A stretch of 64,000 nucleotides of DNA from G963665925 sp963676345 (GCA_963676345.2 CAXXTS010000001.1:310001-374000), one strand, 5' to 3'. Counted from the first letter of the stretch, positions 33,064 through 42,634 are shown. Program-made: numbers and translations. Notes: generated by a model not told the origin, from the letters alone.

Positions 33064-34272
33064 TTACTGATTTAGGTGAAATTCCTCATGAAGCGCAACG
33101 ATTGCACCTTCAAGAGCCTCTTTTCGTATAAGACACGCAATGGTCGTGTGTGAGTCACCAGACTGTAAAATTTCAATGCCAGCTTTTGTAAGAGATAAAA
33201 CGATCCGCTTCATAACGCCAGGCACTCCGTGAATTTTATAGCCTACTGCCGTCAACTTACAGCAGTCCTCAAGCACTGTATATTTTAGCGATAAGTCATT
33301 CAAAATAGCTTCTGCTGAAGGCTTATCCAGAGCACTTACAGTAAATATTTTCTGATCCTCGAAGAAGTTGATCAAGTCCATCGAAATGCCCTTGTTCTCA
33401 AAAGCATTCAAGAAAGTCTCGTTTCTCGGATCACTATAGCCAATATGGATAGTAAACTGAACCACATTGTCTTTGCTGGCAATAGCTGTAATAATTTTAG
33501 GTTCCATCGAAGGCACTGTTTCCGCAGTCTGACGGCTTATAGTCGTACCTTCACAAGGCTTGAATGTATTTTTAATTTTAAGGATTTTTCCTGATCTACG
33601 CGCAACTTCAACCGCTTTATGGTCAACAACCTTAGCGCCATCAACAGCCATCTGGTAACATTCCTCATAACTGATCTGATCAATTACTTTCGCGTCAGGA
33701 ACCAGTCTTGGATCAGCGGTCATAACCCCATCTACATCTGTGTAAATTTCTATGGCTTCTGCATCAAGGGCTTCACCAAGAATTGCTGCTGTCGTATCAC
33801 TGCCTCCACGTCCAAGTGTCGTAATATCACCACTTTTAGTAATACCTTGAAAACCAGTTACAACCACAATACGACCAGCATTTAAATGAGTATGAATTTT
33901 ATCAGCCTGAACGTCAACTACATTGGCATCGCCATGAACATCATCTGTGATAATGCCAGCTTGAAAACCGGTTAGTGCAGCACTGTCAACACCTTGAGCA
34001 CGAATGGTTCCTGCCATAATGGTTGCAGAAATAGTTTCCCCACAGCTCATAATCAGGTCAAGCTCACGCGTATCACGCTCGTCAATGGCATTTTTATAAA
34101 CACCAATCAGGGTATCAGTTGCATAAGGTGCGCCCTTTCTGCCCATTGCTGACACCACCAGAACAACGGAGTGGCCTTCATTATAAGCGCGTATTGCATT
34201 TTCCGCTATGCGTTTTCTAGAGTCTTCTGTTGAAACAGATGTTCCCCCATACTTTTGTACAATAATGCCCAT
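33064..34272 (-). CDS. lysC: Aspartate kinase
   Basis: 402 residues. Phosphorylates aspartate at the head of the lysine, threonine and methionine route. The KYGGTSV motif at residues 7-13 and the GRGGSDTTA loop are present, followed by two ACT domains (from about residue 265, with SKDNVVQFTIH and KLTAVGYKIHGVPGVMKR) that bind an end-product amino acid. Which one inhibits cannot be read here. The gene is placed after dut and ahead of ftsK rather than with other lysine genes; GAGG precedes the ATG. Confidence 0.94.
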   Translation of the reverse strand: MGIIVQKYGGTSVSTEDSRKRIAENAIRAYNEGHSVVLVVSAMGRKGAPYATDTLIGVYKNAIDERDTRELDLIMSCGETISATIMAGTIRAQGVDSAALTGFQAGIITDDVHGDANVVDVQADKIHTHLNAGRIVVVTGFQGITKSGDITTLGRGGSDTTAAILGEALDAEAIEIYTDVDGVMTADPRLVPDAKVIDQISYEECYQMAVDGAKVVDHKAVEVARRSGKILKIKNTFKPCEGTTISRQTAETVPSMEPKIITAIASKDNVVQFTIHIGYSDPRNETFLNAFENKGISMDLINFFEDQKIFTVSALDKPSAEAILNDLSLKYTVLEDCCKLTAVGYKIHGVPGVMKRIVLSLTKAGIEILQSGDSHTTIACLIRKEALEGAIVALHEEFHLNQ

Positions 34273-34281
34273 ACAAACCTC

Positions 34282-34716
34282 CTAGTTTACGCCTGTTGAT
34301 CCGAAACCGCCTTCTCCACGCTGGGAGTCTGCAATCTCTTCAACCTCTACCAGTTCAACGCGTTTATATTGGCAAATCACCAGTTGTGCAACGCGGTCGC
34401 CTTTTTCAATAACAAAGGGCTCACTCCCCAGATTAACCATTGGGATACAAAGCTCACCCCTGTAATCACTGTCAATTGTACCTACACAGTTAATGAGTGT
34501 AATACCATGTTTAATAGCAAGACCACTTCTTGGACGTACTTGTCCTTCAAAGCCTTCTGGAATTTCAATAAACAGTCCGGTCGGAACCAAGCTTCTTTGC
34601 ATTGGTTCCAATGTCATAGGTTCCTCGACATTAGCAAGCAGGTCCATACCCGCTGAACCAATGGTTTCGTATTTTGGAAGTTTCATGTCTGATTGATTAA
34701 TAATTTTTACCTTCAA
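34282..34716 (-). CDS. dut: dUTP diphosphatase
   Basis: 144-residue trimeric dUTPase, turning dUTP into dUMP and keeping uracil out of DNA. The five family motifs are present: GSAGMDL (22-28), RPRSGLAIKHGI, GTIDSDYRGEL, GDRVAQLVI and the C-terminal RGEGGFGSTG P-loop-like arm that closes over the substrate. Lies 9 nt upstream of lysC and follows the M16 protease gene. Confidence 0.96.
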   Translation of the reverse strand: MKVKIINQSDMKLPKYETIGSAGMDLLANVEEPMTLEPMQRSLVPTGLFIEIPEGFEGQVRPRSGLAIKHGITLINCVGTIDSDYRGELCIPMVNLGSEPFVIEKGDRVAQLVICQYKRVELVEVEEIADSQRGEGGFGSTGVN

Positions 34717-34750
34717 AGCGGTTCCTCCTAAACATCAGTCTGTCCATAAC

Positions 34751-36019
34751 TTATAATGCAGCAAAGCGTGTATAAATATCGCGCACTTTTTCTGACTCAA
34801 TTTTACCAACAACTGCTAATGCCAAGTCATCAGTGCTAAATATTTCGCTTGCCAATTCACGTACACGCTGTGCAGATGTTTTGTCTATCTTTTCTAAGAC
34901 ATCGTCTGTTGTCTTTACTTCATCAGTGAACAGTACCGATTTCCCCATCATGTTCATGATGTTTTCTGTCCCCTCAAGCCCAAGAATATAACTGCCTTTT
35001 AGCTGTTCCTTAGACTGATTGATTTCTTCATCAGAAATTGTGCCTTCCTTAAAATTTTCAAGATTCTCGTAGATTAAATCAAGAACCTGGTCCATATTTT
35101 CCGGACTCATGGATACGTACACACTAAGCAGTCCCATTGCTTCATAGAAACTTGGATGCGTATAAATTGAATAGCTCAGCCCATGGTCTTCACGTATTAC
35201 TTGAAAAAGACGCGAACTTGTACTGCCACCAATAATATTGTTAAGTATCAGCAGCGCATAAGCATCATCATGCTCAAATGGCACCCCTTTGTAGCCAAGG
35301 TTCATATGCACCTGTTCAATATCACGTTTTCTGTGTGCCCATCCACTATTAAACACAGGCTTGCCCTGTTCACAGGCGGTTTTCTTCCGAAATGACCCTG
35401 AACCAAATGTTCTATTTAGAAGTTTTACAAGGGCCTCAGAATCATAATGACCGGCAACAGAAATAACCATTCTGTCTGTCGTGTAATTATCATGCATGTA
35501 TTTTAAAATAGTCTCTCTGGTCATGCCCTTTAAAGAGTCCTCTGTACCTAAAATCGGTCTTCCAAGGGGATGACTACCAAATATTTTTTCTGACAAAATA
35601 TCATATACCAAATCCTCAGGTGAATCTTCATACATGAATATTTCGTCCAGAATCACCATTTTTTCTTTTCGAATATCCTCTTCAAGAAAAGATGAATTGC
35701 ACATCATATCACTGAGTATATCTGCAGCTATGTCTACGTGTTCATCTAAGACGCGCGCATAGAAACAGGTACATTCTTTGCTGGTAAACGCATTAAGCTC
35801 TCCACCAAGTCCATCAATTTCCATAGCAATGTCCTTAGCAGTTCTTGTTTTTGTGCCTTTGAACAGCATATGCTCAATAAAGTGTGAAGCGCCATTTATA
35901 TTTGGTGTCTCGAGTGTTGACCCTGCCTTGATCCATAGACCAAGCGTGATGGATCGAAGCCCTGTTATAGGCTGCGCTATAACGCGTATCCCATTGTCGA
36001 GCGTATATGTTTCGTACAT
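34751..36019 (-). CDS. M16 family zinc metallopeptidase (processing-protease-like)
   Basis: About 422 residues from MYETYTLDNGIRV; an ATG four codons upstream touches the AGAGG site and is less likely. Inverted zinc motif HFIEH at 46-50 with a downstream Glu in ILDEIFMYEDSPEDL. Resembles YmxG/MlpA of Bacillus, usually found between pnp and dut as here, and the mitochondrial processing peptidase beta subunit. Cytosolic; natural substrate unknown. The C-terminal half is the second, non-catalytic M16 domain. Confidence 0.9.
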   Translation of the reverse strand: MYETYTLDNGIRVIAQPITGLRSITLGLWIKAGSTLETPNINGASHFIEHMLFKGTKTRTAKDIAMEIDGLGGELNAFTSKECTCFYARVLDEHVDIAADILSDMMCNSSFLEEDIRKEKMVILDEIFMYEDSPEDLVYDILSEKIFGSHPLGRPILGTEDSLKGMTRETILKYMHDNYTTDRMVISVAGHYDSEALVKLLNRTFGSGSFRKKTACEQGKPVFNSGWAHRKRDIEQVHMNLGYKGVPFEHDDAYALLILNNIIGGSTSSRLFQVIREDHGLSYSIYTHPSFYEAMGLLSVYVSMSPENMDQVLDLIYENLENFKEGTISDEEINQSKEQLKGSYILGLEGTENIMNMMGKSVLFTDEVKTTDDVLEKIDKTSAQRVRELASEIFSTDDLALAVVGKIESEKVRDIYTRFAAL

Positions 36020-36264
36020 TTTAATGTTCATCCTCTATTCTAAGTGCGGTGCACTAAATTACGTTAATATAAAACTCACCTACCCTACTATTATATAAGG
36101 TTTTGAGCTTCTTGACATCAGATTGTTTTTTAATGTCATATTTTTGTTATTAAGTTTACATAACATGTTTATGTATACTCAAATTGCATCTGTATCATTT
36201 TGAAGAGCTAAAACACGCCCCTATCCAAATTTAAATCAATTACAACTCCGGTTCTTTTCATTAC

Positions 36265-36315
36265 AAAAATCCAGCAGGGATACGTATAGTAATATACGCC
36301 GCACCTACTGGATTT
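36265..36315 (-). terminator. Terminator hairpin downstream of pnp
   Basis: AAATCCAG(T)AG / CT(G)CTGGATTT arms with inner CGTAT/ATACG pairs; minus-strand T tract (TTTTT) follows. Confidence 0.8.
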
Positions 36316-36353
36316 AATTACTTCCATAAACAAAAGTAATGCATACACGAATA

Positions 36354-36395
36354 GAACATGATTCTACTTCATTTACATAGAGTAGAATCATGTTC
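36354..36395 (-). terminator. Perfect 15-bp hairpin downstream of pnp
   Basis: GAACATGATTCTACT (36354-36368) and its exact complement (36381-36395) around a 12-base loop, about 87 nt after the pnp stop. No T tract, so it may protect the 3' end of the pnp mRNA or act jointly with the terminator at 36265-36315. Confidence 0.65.
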
Positions 36396-36481
36396 TTTAC
36401 ATTTCTAACTTAAACTATCTAAGCAGCCTGAGTCCTAACAGATTGTATTAATAAACTCAAGCTATAAAATTCTTATTAAGA

Positions 36482-38677
36482 CTAGTCACGTCTTGGACGA
36501 CGATTTCTGTCTCCGCCACGGTTGTTGCCACCGCGACTTCCACCACGATTGTTACTTGGCTTCTTAGGCTCGTAAGGACGGCCACCTTCAAGAAGAACTT
36601 GACGAGAAAGGTTTACACGACCCTGTCCATCAATTTCAACACATTTCACTGTAAGCTCATCACCCACTGAGAACTTATCAGAAATTTTCTCAAGTCTCTC
36701 AACTGTAAGCTGAGAAATATGAACCAAACCTTCTTTACCCGGAAGAACCTCAACAAAAGCACCAAAGTCCATAATACGCGTAATTTTACCTGTGTAAATT
36801 TCGCCAACTTCAATATCTTTTGTAATCATTTCGATTTCTTGACGACAACCTTCTCCACCAACGCCATCAACAGCAGTGATTAGAACAAGGCCTTCGTCGT
36901 TAATATCAATCTTACAGTTATGCTCAGATGTAAGACGCGTAACAACTTTTCCGCCTGGTCCAATGACGTCTCTGATTTTATCTGGGTGAATACGCATTGA
37001 AATAACACGCGGTGCGTAAGGAGACATTTCTTCTTTAGGTGCGTCAATAGCCTTGCTCATATGCTCAAGAATAAATAGACGTCCCTGACGTGCTTGCTCC
37101 ATTGCACTCTTTAGAACTTCACGAGAAAGTCCTTCAATTTTTATATCCATTTGAAGTGCTGTAATACCTTCAGCAGTACCAGCAACCTTGAAGTCCATGT
37201 CGCCAAGGAAATCTTCCTGTGCTTGAATATCAGAAAGGATAGCATACTCGTCACCCTCGCTGATCATACCCATTGCGATACCCGCAACAGGTGCTTTAAT
37301 CGGCACACCTGCATCCATAAGCGCAAGTGATGTACCACAGATAGAAGCCTGTGAACTTGAACCATTACAAGTAACAACTTCAGAAACCACACGAATTGCG
37401 TATGGGAATTCTTCTTCATTTGGCAGAACTGGTACAAGTGCTCTTTCAGCTAGGGCACCATGACCGATTGCACGACGATTAACACGTGCGAAACCTGTTT
37501 CGCCTACAGAGAATGGCGGGAAGTTATAGTGGTGCATCCAGCGCTTAGACTCTGTTTCATCTAGACCATCAATTCGCTGAGCTTCACCAAGCGCACCCAG
37601 TGTTGCAACAGATAGGGCCTGTGTAATACCTCTAGTGAATAGACCTGAACCGTGTGTTCTAGGAAGTAGATCAACTTCAGCAGTAACAGGACGAACTTCT
37701 GTATAGTCACGACCATCTGCACGAACGCCTTCTTCAAGGATCATTTTACGTACAACAGCCTTCTCTACAGACTTGAACTTACCTTTGATGAATCCAATGT
37801 CGTCTGGATACTCTTCTTCAAAATGAGCAACAAGCTCCTCTTTGATTGCATCCATTGCCGCATTTCTTTCCTTCTTGCCTGGCAGACGAACATCTCTGTC
37901 AATTTTATCCCATAGGAAGTCTTTGATTTTTTCAACCAGTTCAGCGTCTTCCTCTGGTGCTACAAACGCTTGCTTTTCTTTACCTACTGCTGCCACGATT
38001 GTATCGATAAACTCGACTAGGCGCTTGATTTCTTCATGACCAAACATGATTGCACCCAGTACAACGTCTTCTGCAAGAACATTTGCACCTGCTTCAACCA
38101 TAACGACTGCATCACGCGTACCTGATACAATCAGGTTTAGATCAGACGCTTCACGCTGCTCAAAGGTTGGGTTGATTACGTACTCACCATCTACAAGACC
38201 CACAGTAACTGAAGCCGTAGGCTCGTCAAATGGAATATCAGAAATTGAAAGTGCAATTGAAGAACCCAGCATTGCAGCCATTTCTGGTGCATTATCTTGC
38301 TCTACTGACATAATCGTTGCAATGACTTGAACTTCGTTCTTGAACCCGTCTGGGAACAAGGGACGAATTGGACGGTCAATCAGGCGACAAGCTAGAACAG
38401 CTTTTTCACTTGGACGTCCTTCACGCTTAAGGAAACCACCTGGGATCTTACCCACTGAATACATTTTTTCCTCAAACTCTACGCTGAGCGGGAAGAAATC
38501 GATGCCTTCACGCGCTGCAGACATTGTAGCTGTAACAAGTACATGTGTGTCACCGTACTTAACCACACAAGAACCGTTTGCAAGGTTTGCTATTCTGCCT
38601 GTTTCAACTTCAAGAGTACGACCAGCGATTTCAGTCTTGAAAGAGTTAATCACTCTTTCTTTAAAAATTCCTGCCAT
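36482..38677 (-). CDS. pnp: Polyribonucleotide nucleotidyltransferase
   Basis: PNPase, 731 residues, degrades RNA 3' to 5' with phosphate and can add tails. In order: two RNase PH domains (the second with the catalytic HYNFPPFSVGETG and SVAGIAMGMISEGDEYAILSDI-type segments), KH domain (IRDVIGPGGKVVTRLT) and S1 domain (GEIYTGKITRIMDFGAFVEVLPGKEGLVHISQL). A Gly/Arg/Asn-rich tail (GGSRGGNNRGGDRNRR) ends the protein. Follows rpsO, as in most bacteria; the leader between them is highly structured. Confidence 0.98.
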   Translation of the reverse strand: MAGIFKERVINSFKTEIAGRTLEVETGRIANLANGSCVVKYGDTHVLVTATMSAAREGIDFFPLSVEFEEKMYSVGKIPGGFLKREGRPSEKAVLACRLIDRPIRPLFPDGFKNEVQVIATIMSVEQDNAPEMAAMLGSSIALSISDIPFDEPTASVTVGLVDGEYVINPTFEQREASDLNLIVSGTRDAVVMVEAGANVLAEDVVLGAIMFGHEEIKRLVEFIDTIVAAVGKEKQAFVAPEEDAELVEKIKDFLWDKIDRDVRLPGKKERNAAMDAIKEELVAHFEEEYPDDIGFIKGKFKSVEKAVVRKMILEEGVRADGRDYTEVRPVTAEVDLLPRTHGSGLFTRGITQALSVATLGALGEAQRIDGLDETESKRWMHHYNFPPFSVGETGFARVNRRAIGHGALAERALVPVLPNEEEFPYAIRVVSEVVTCNGSSSQASICGTSLALMDAGVPIKAPVAGIAMGMISEGDEYAILSDIQAQEDFLGDMDFKVAGTAEGITALQMDIKIEGLSREVLKSAMEQARQGRLFILEHMSKAIDAPKEEMSPYAPRVISMRIHPDKIRDVIGPGGKVVTRLTSEHNCKIDINDEGLVLITAVDGVGGEGCRQEIEMITKDIEVGEIYTGKITRIMDFGAFVEVLPGKEGLVHISQLTVERLEKISDKFSVGDELTVKCVEIDGQGRVNLSRQVLLEGGRPYEPKKPSNNRGGSRGGNNRGGDRNRRPRRD

Positions 38678-38700
38678 TAATATTCCTCCTCTTACAAGAG

Positions 38701-38802
38701 GTGTGCTACGGAACTCATCCTACTTATAAAATCCACCAGCTGCATGAACTGATGCATTCTAAAGCAGGATAATTTGCTTTAAAATAGATTCCGTAGCCAC
38801 CA
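38701..38802 (-). promoter_or_regulatory. Structured pnp leader RNA
   Basis: GCTACGGAA (38705-38713) and TTCCGTAGC (38789-38797) form a closing stem around smaller hairpins, including AAAGCA/TGCTTT at 38761-38780. It sits just before the pnp ribosome-binding site. Resembles the RNase III/PNPase-sensitive leader used for pnp autocontrol in E. coli, by analogy only. Confidence 0.55.
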
Positions 38803-38956
38803 TTTATCACATCAGGGCCAATCCCCGAACTGTGCTCTTTTACCAGTATACCACGTAATAGCCTTTTCAGCTATTTCAGTGGTCATAATTTCTTATTTTT
38901 TTTACATTTTTTGTACTACAAGTCATGACTTATTCTTGAACTTCTACCTATGCAAA

Positions 38957-38977
38957 GAGCGGGTATAAAACCCGCTC
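38957..38977 (-). terminator. rpsO terminator
   Basis: GAGCGGG / CCCGCTC hairpin 25 nt after the rpsO stop, followed on the minus strand by TTTGC. T tract is short, so some readthrough to pnp is likely. Confidence 0.75.
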
Positions 38978-39002
38978 GATAACTTTTGCATTTAAGTACA
39001 AA

Positions 39003-39272
39003 TTACTTTCTTAGGCCAAGCTTAGCAATAAGCTCTCTGTAACGTGCGATATCATTCTTCATAATGTAGTTAAGAAGACGACGACGCTGACCTACCATCT
39101 TAAGAAGACCTCTTCTTGAGTGATGATCTTTCTTGTGAGTTTTTAGGTGACCGTTTAGGTGATTGATTCTGAAAGTCAGTAGTGCTACCTGAACGTCTGG
39201 AGAACCAGTATCGCCTTCTTTAGTACCGTACTCATTGATGATTTCAAGTTTTTGTTCTTTAGTCATTACCAT
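39003..39272 (-). CDS. rpsO: 30S ribosomal protein S15
   Basis: 89 residues, complete: TKEQKLEIINEYGTKEGDTGSPDVQVALLTFRINHLNGHLKTHKKDHHSRRGLLKMVGQRRRLLNYI. Binds 16S rRNA at the three-way junction of helices 20-22. ATG at 39272 has GGAGG 9 nt upstream. Own consensus promoter and a folded leader that may be bound by S15 itself. Confidence 0.98.
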   Translation of the reverse strand: MVMTKEQKLEIINEYGTKEGDTGSPDVQVALLTFRINHLNGHLKTHKKDHHSRRGLLKMVGQRRRLLNYIMKNDIARYRELIAKLGLRK

Positions 39273-39283
39273 ATGACTGCACC

Positions 39284-39355
39284 TCCATAGATATAATAGT
39301 TAAATGCCAAATGCCGTGTGGACCGTCGGAGTCGTCGATAGACACAGCACAGGGT
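39284..39355 (-). promoter_or_regulatory. Possible S15 leader RNA
   Basis: The transcribed leader holds GTGTCTATCG ... CGGTCCACAC-type pairing around GACGACTCCGA. S15 represses its own mRNA through such leaders in several phyla; the exact fold here is not proven. Confidence 0.4.
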
Positions 39356-39365
39356 TACCAGAGCA

Positions 39366-39394
39366 ATATTATCACAAAATCAGTTGATTGTAAA
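39366..39394 (-). promoter_or_regulatory. rpsO promoter
   Basis: Minus-strand TTTACA (39389-39394), 17-bp spacer, TAATAT (39366-39371). Confidence 0.75.
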
Positions 39395-39413
39395 CGCAGG
39401 ATTTCCTTTTATT

Positions 39414-40343
39414 TTAATGGATATTAAAATATTCTTTTGTAAAGCCTACATCTTTTTTAATATAGTCAATCAGCTGCTCAAGTGAATCCATTTTTATTTC
39501 ATCACGAATGCGTGTATGGAATTCTACAGTGATAATTTCATTGTAGATATCCTTGTTAAAGTCCAATATATAGGTTTCAAGATTGAACATTTTTTGATCA
39601 AAAGTTGGATTATAGCCTACATTAGACACACTATAGTAAACTGTATCGCGTACGGTTGTTTTCGTTACATAAACCCCCGGCTTGATCAATGTCATATTAG
39701 ACGATATTTTGAGATTTGCCGTTGGAAAACCAATTGTATTACCAACACGCTTACCTGACACAACTTCTCCACTCACATGATAGTGGCGTCCCAGTTGATT
39801 ATTTACATCTTCAATGCGACCTTCTTTTAATAAAGCTCGAATGGCAGATGAACTGATTTTTTCACCTTCAGCTATAACAGGACTCACAATATCTACTTCG
39901 TAGTGCCCATCATTTGCATAGGCTCTAAGCAGTTCAACATTACCAGCCGCTTTTTTTCCGAATCGGAAGTCAAATCCAACTGTGAGATATCTGGTATTTA
40001 AGCCCTTAATCAGAATATCTCTAACAAATGCATCTGGTTCAATAGACATAAGTCGCTTGTCAAAATTCAGTATTACAAGTATGTCAACACCATATGACTC
40101 CAGCAGCTTTACCTTATCGTCCAGTGTCAGGATACGTGGTGGTGCGCCTGCATTTGTTGTTAACTCACGCGGATGATTTGCAAAAGTAAACACACAGCTC
40201 TTTAAGTTGCGTCTTTGACAGTTCAAAATCATTTTACGTATAACTTCCTGATGACCGATATGCAAGCCGTCAAATGTCCCCAGGGCAACACCTGTATTGA
40301 CATTTACACGAGATAGCTCGTCCAGATCTCTAATGATTTCCAT
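39414..40343 (-). CDS. ribF: Bifunctional riboflavin kinase/FAD synthetase
   Basis: 309 residues, turns riboflavin into FMN and FAD. FAD synthetase domain (1-180) with GTFDGLHIGHQEV at 23-35 and the ISSSAIRALLKEGRIEDVN motif; riboflavin kinase domain (185-300) with GKRVGNTIGFPTANL and KPGVYV. Begins 13 nt after truB and ends before the rpsO promoter, the usual truB-ribF-rpsO order. Confidence 0.96.
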   Translation of the reverse strand: MEIIRDLDELSRVNVNTGVALGTFDGLHIGHQEVIRKMILNCQRRNLKSCVFTFANHPRELTTNAGAPPRILTLDDKVKLLESYGVDILVILNFDKRLMSIEPDAFVRDILIKGLNTRYLTVGFDFRFGKKAAGNVELLRAYANDGHYEVDIVSPVIAEGEKISSSAIRALLKEGRIEDVNNQLGRHYHVSGEVVSGKRVGNTIGFPTANLKISSNMTLIKPGVYVTKTTVRDTVYYSVSNVGYNPTFDQKMFNLETYILDFNKDIYNEIITVEFHTRIRDEIKMDSLEQLIDYIKKDVGFTKEYFNIH

Positions 40344-40356
40344 CCTATCACCTGCT

Positions 40357-41261
40357 TTAAAGTGACGCCTCTAAATTGAACAGGGTCACCATTTTCACTT
40401 GCGTTTCCTGACATTTAGCTATGCCAAGAAACTGATTTTTTACATAGATGCGAATGAGTCTGTCTTCAACAAGTGCTGATTCGTCACAGTACTCTGCCAA
40501 ATTGATGCGTACACCATTTTTCAGTTTGGCTTCAAGCCCGGCTGGTACATGTGCACTTGGCAATTCGCACAGGGCTTCATCCACACTGAGCATATGCTTT
40601 TCAATACGCTCGGGATGATTCTTAAGGCTTTGCAGCGTTTCAAGGCTTATTCCATTTTCAAGTGTGAAAATGCCTGTGCCCGTTCTGAGCAAAAATGACA
40701 TATGTGCACCACAGCCAAGTTCTGCACCAATATCGTGACATAGCGTTCGAATGTATGTCCCTTTTGAGCACACAACATCCATCCACACACGTGGCCCATC
40801 CACCTTAATAATATCTATTTCATAAATAGAGCGTATTCGTGGTTTACGCTCAACTGTAACACCTTCACGAGCAAGTTCATACAGCTTTTTACCATTCACC
40901 TTGAGTGCTGAAAACATAGGGGGAATTTGCTCTATGTCCCCCACAAATTTCTTTGCGACTTCTTCGACCTGCAAGCGGTCAATTCCCACAAATGAATGAC
41001 TTTCAAGAACAGTTCCCCACATGTCTTGGGTATCTGTAACTGCTCCAAGAGTCATTTCACACCTGTAACGCTTTTTGTCATTTTGAATGAGCTCGACAAT
41101 TTTCGTAGCTCTGCCGATACAGATTGGGAGAACGCCAGCTGCCATGGGATCCAGTGTTCCTGTATGTCCAATTTTTTAATGCCTAGGGCACGTCTTGCCA
41201 CAGCAACAATATCATGTGATGTTGTGTGAGGTGGTTTAATAATATTTAAAACGCCCTGCAT
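40357..41261 (-). pseudogene. truB: tRNA pseudouridine(55) synthase gene split by a frameshift
   Basis: The N-terminal part (MQGVLNIIKPPHTTSHDIVAVARRALGIKK) is in one frame from 41261 and the rest, from about 41170 on (GHTGTLDPMAAGVLPICIG), in another. A single missing base in the six-A run (plus strand T6 at 41172-41177) explains this: with seven A's the join would read ...GIKKIGHTGTLDPM, the family consensus with its catalytic Asp, and the whole gene would encode 301 residues. No other damage is visible. Either an assembly or sequencing slip in a homopolymer, a real disruption, or slippage on the A run restoring the frame. TruB makes pseudouridine 55 in the T-loop of tRNA. Confidence 0.9.
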
Positions 41262-41262
41262 C

Positions 41263-42234
41263 TTATCCCGCCATTTCGTTATATGTTGACAAAAGCTTGT
41301 CTATGCTGGCAGAAAGTGTCCCGCACAGGGTCAGTCCTGCAGCCTTTGCATGTCCGCCGCCACCATAGTTGAGTGCAAGTTTTGCAACATCAAAATGATA
41401 CTTGGAACGCAAGCTTCCTTTGAATACATTCTTTTCTTTTTCTTTGAGCAAAATCACAACTTCAACCCCGTGAATGTCTCTGAAAAACTCTGCAACGCCA
41501 TCGGTATCAGGCTCCTCAATCTTGAGTTGCTCCATATCTTCAAGCGTAATATACGTCAGGGCAAGTCGCCCTTCGTCTTCAAGGGACAGATTTTTCATAG
41601 CCGCCTTTAAAACGCGAATTTTATCCAGTGGCTTATTTTGATAAAGCTCTGTATTTATAGCATTAAGATCAATCCCCGATTCAATAAGTTTCGCGGATAT
41701 TCTCATTGTTTTCGCCTGTGTATTGGAGTACTTAAAGCTTCCTGTATCTGTTGATATGGCAACATAAAGCGCTCTAGCCATTTCTTTTGTAATTGTGACG
41801 CCAGCCTCTTCGAGCAATTCAAAAACCATTTCACCGGTAGATGACGCGTCTGGCCAAACAACATTAATATCACCATACATGATGTTCGTTTTGTGATGAT
41901 CAATGTTCACAACTTTTGTTGCACGCTTCAAAATCGCCTGTCTTGTCCCCAGTCGACCAAGATCGCTAGAGTCCATACAGAAGATAATATCAGGTTCTAC
42001 ATTAAGTTGATTGAACGCTTCTTCAGTCACGTAAGAAACATTTAGAAAACTGAGATTGAAAGGGATTGAATCGTCTAAGACAATCCAAACCCTTTCTGTT
42101 ATTGTTCTCAAATATTCATACATTGCAAGTGCCGATCCTATTGTATCCCCATCGGGACTAATATGCGGCAAAATGACGATGGAAGCGTCCGTAAGATTTA
42201 AATCTCTTAACGGATTATTCTTCATCCTCTTCAT
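41263..42234 (-). CDS. nrnA: Bifunctional oligoribonuclease/pAp phosphatase NrnA
   Basis: 323-residue DHH/DHHA1 protein. Metal ligands in HISPDGDTIGSALA (DGD), CMDSSDLGRLG (D), and NIDHHKTN (the DHH motif), then a C-terminal DHHA1 domain with GGGGHAKAAG. Degrades nanoRNAs and pAp in Firmicutes. The start overlaps the rbfA end by 20 nt (a second ATG three codons on overlaps by 11), so translation is coupled. Confidence 0.94.
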   Translation of the reverse strand: MKRMKNNPLRDLNLTDASIVILPHISPDGDTIGSALAMYEYLRTITERVWIVLDDSIPFNLSFLNVSYVTEEAFNQLNVEPDIIFCMDSSDLGRLGTRQAILKRATKVVNIDHHKTNIMYGDINVVWPDASSTGEMVFELLEEAGVTITKEMARALYVAISTDTGSFKYSNTQAKTMRISAKLIESGIDLNAINTELYQNKPLDKIRVLKAAMKNLSLEDEGRLALTYITLEDMEQLKIEEPDTDGVAEFFRDIHGVEVVILLKEKEKNVFKGSLRSKYHFDVAKLALNYGGGGHAKAAGLTLCGTLSASIDKLLSTYNEMAG

Positions 42235-42634
42235 CCTCTAATTCGTCAACTTCTTCAGAAGATGCTTCTGCCTCTTCTGTTTCCGGTTGCACCTCTCGGA
42301 TCAGTTTCGAAAGATGAATTGCATTTTCAATAGACTCATCGAGTTTAAATATAGGTTCTGGTGTATAACGTACATCCAGCTGATCCCCAATTGCACGTCG
42401 AATAAAGCCTTTGGCTCTATTGAGTCCCTCAATTGTTTTCTCTTTCATTTCATCGCTATCAAAAACGCTGACATAGATTGTTGCATAGCGCAAATCTCTT
42501 GTCGTTTCAACGCCTGTTACCGTTGACATTTTTGAAACACGAGGATCTTTAATATCGTTGCGAATCACTTCAGCAACAATTTTTCTGATTTCTTCAGAAA
42601 TTCTCTTACTTCTAGGTTTACTCATATTGACCAC
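42215..42634 (-). CDS. rbfA: Ribosome-binding factor A
   Basis: 139 residues, KH-like 30S maturation factor that acts on the 5' end of 16S rRNA. Conserved segments RSKRISEEIRKIVAEVIRNDIKDPRVS and RFTPEPIF-type (RYTPEPIFKLDESIENAIHLSKLI). The acidic tail (EEAEASSEEVDELEDEEDEE) is longer than usual and its codons also carry the start region of nrnA. Lies between infB and nrnA. Confidence 0.95.
   Translation of the reverse strand: MVNMSKPRSKRISEEIRKIVAEVIRNDIKDPRVSKMSTVTGVETTRDLRYATIYVSVFDSDEMKEKTIEGLNRAKGFIRRAIGDQLDVRYTPEPIFKLDESIENAIHLSKLIREVQPETEEAEASSEEVDELEDEEDEE

Larger units (their letters stand above)
36020..36481. other. Gene-free stretch between the M16 protease and pnp genes
   Basis: Holds a probable promoter for the protease gene (minus-strand ATGTCA at 36113-36118, 17 bp, TATAAT at 36090-36095) and two hairpins behind pnp, listed separately. 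No coding frame of any merit. Confidence 0.5.

Noticed and set aside
40357..41145. truB as a shorter gene starting at MAAGVLP, with a separate small gene upstream
   Set aside because: The short form would lack the catalytic Asp motif and the upstream ORF is clearly the TruB N terminus; one-base deletion explains both.
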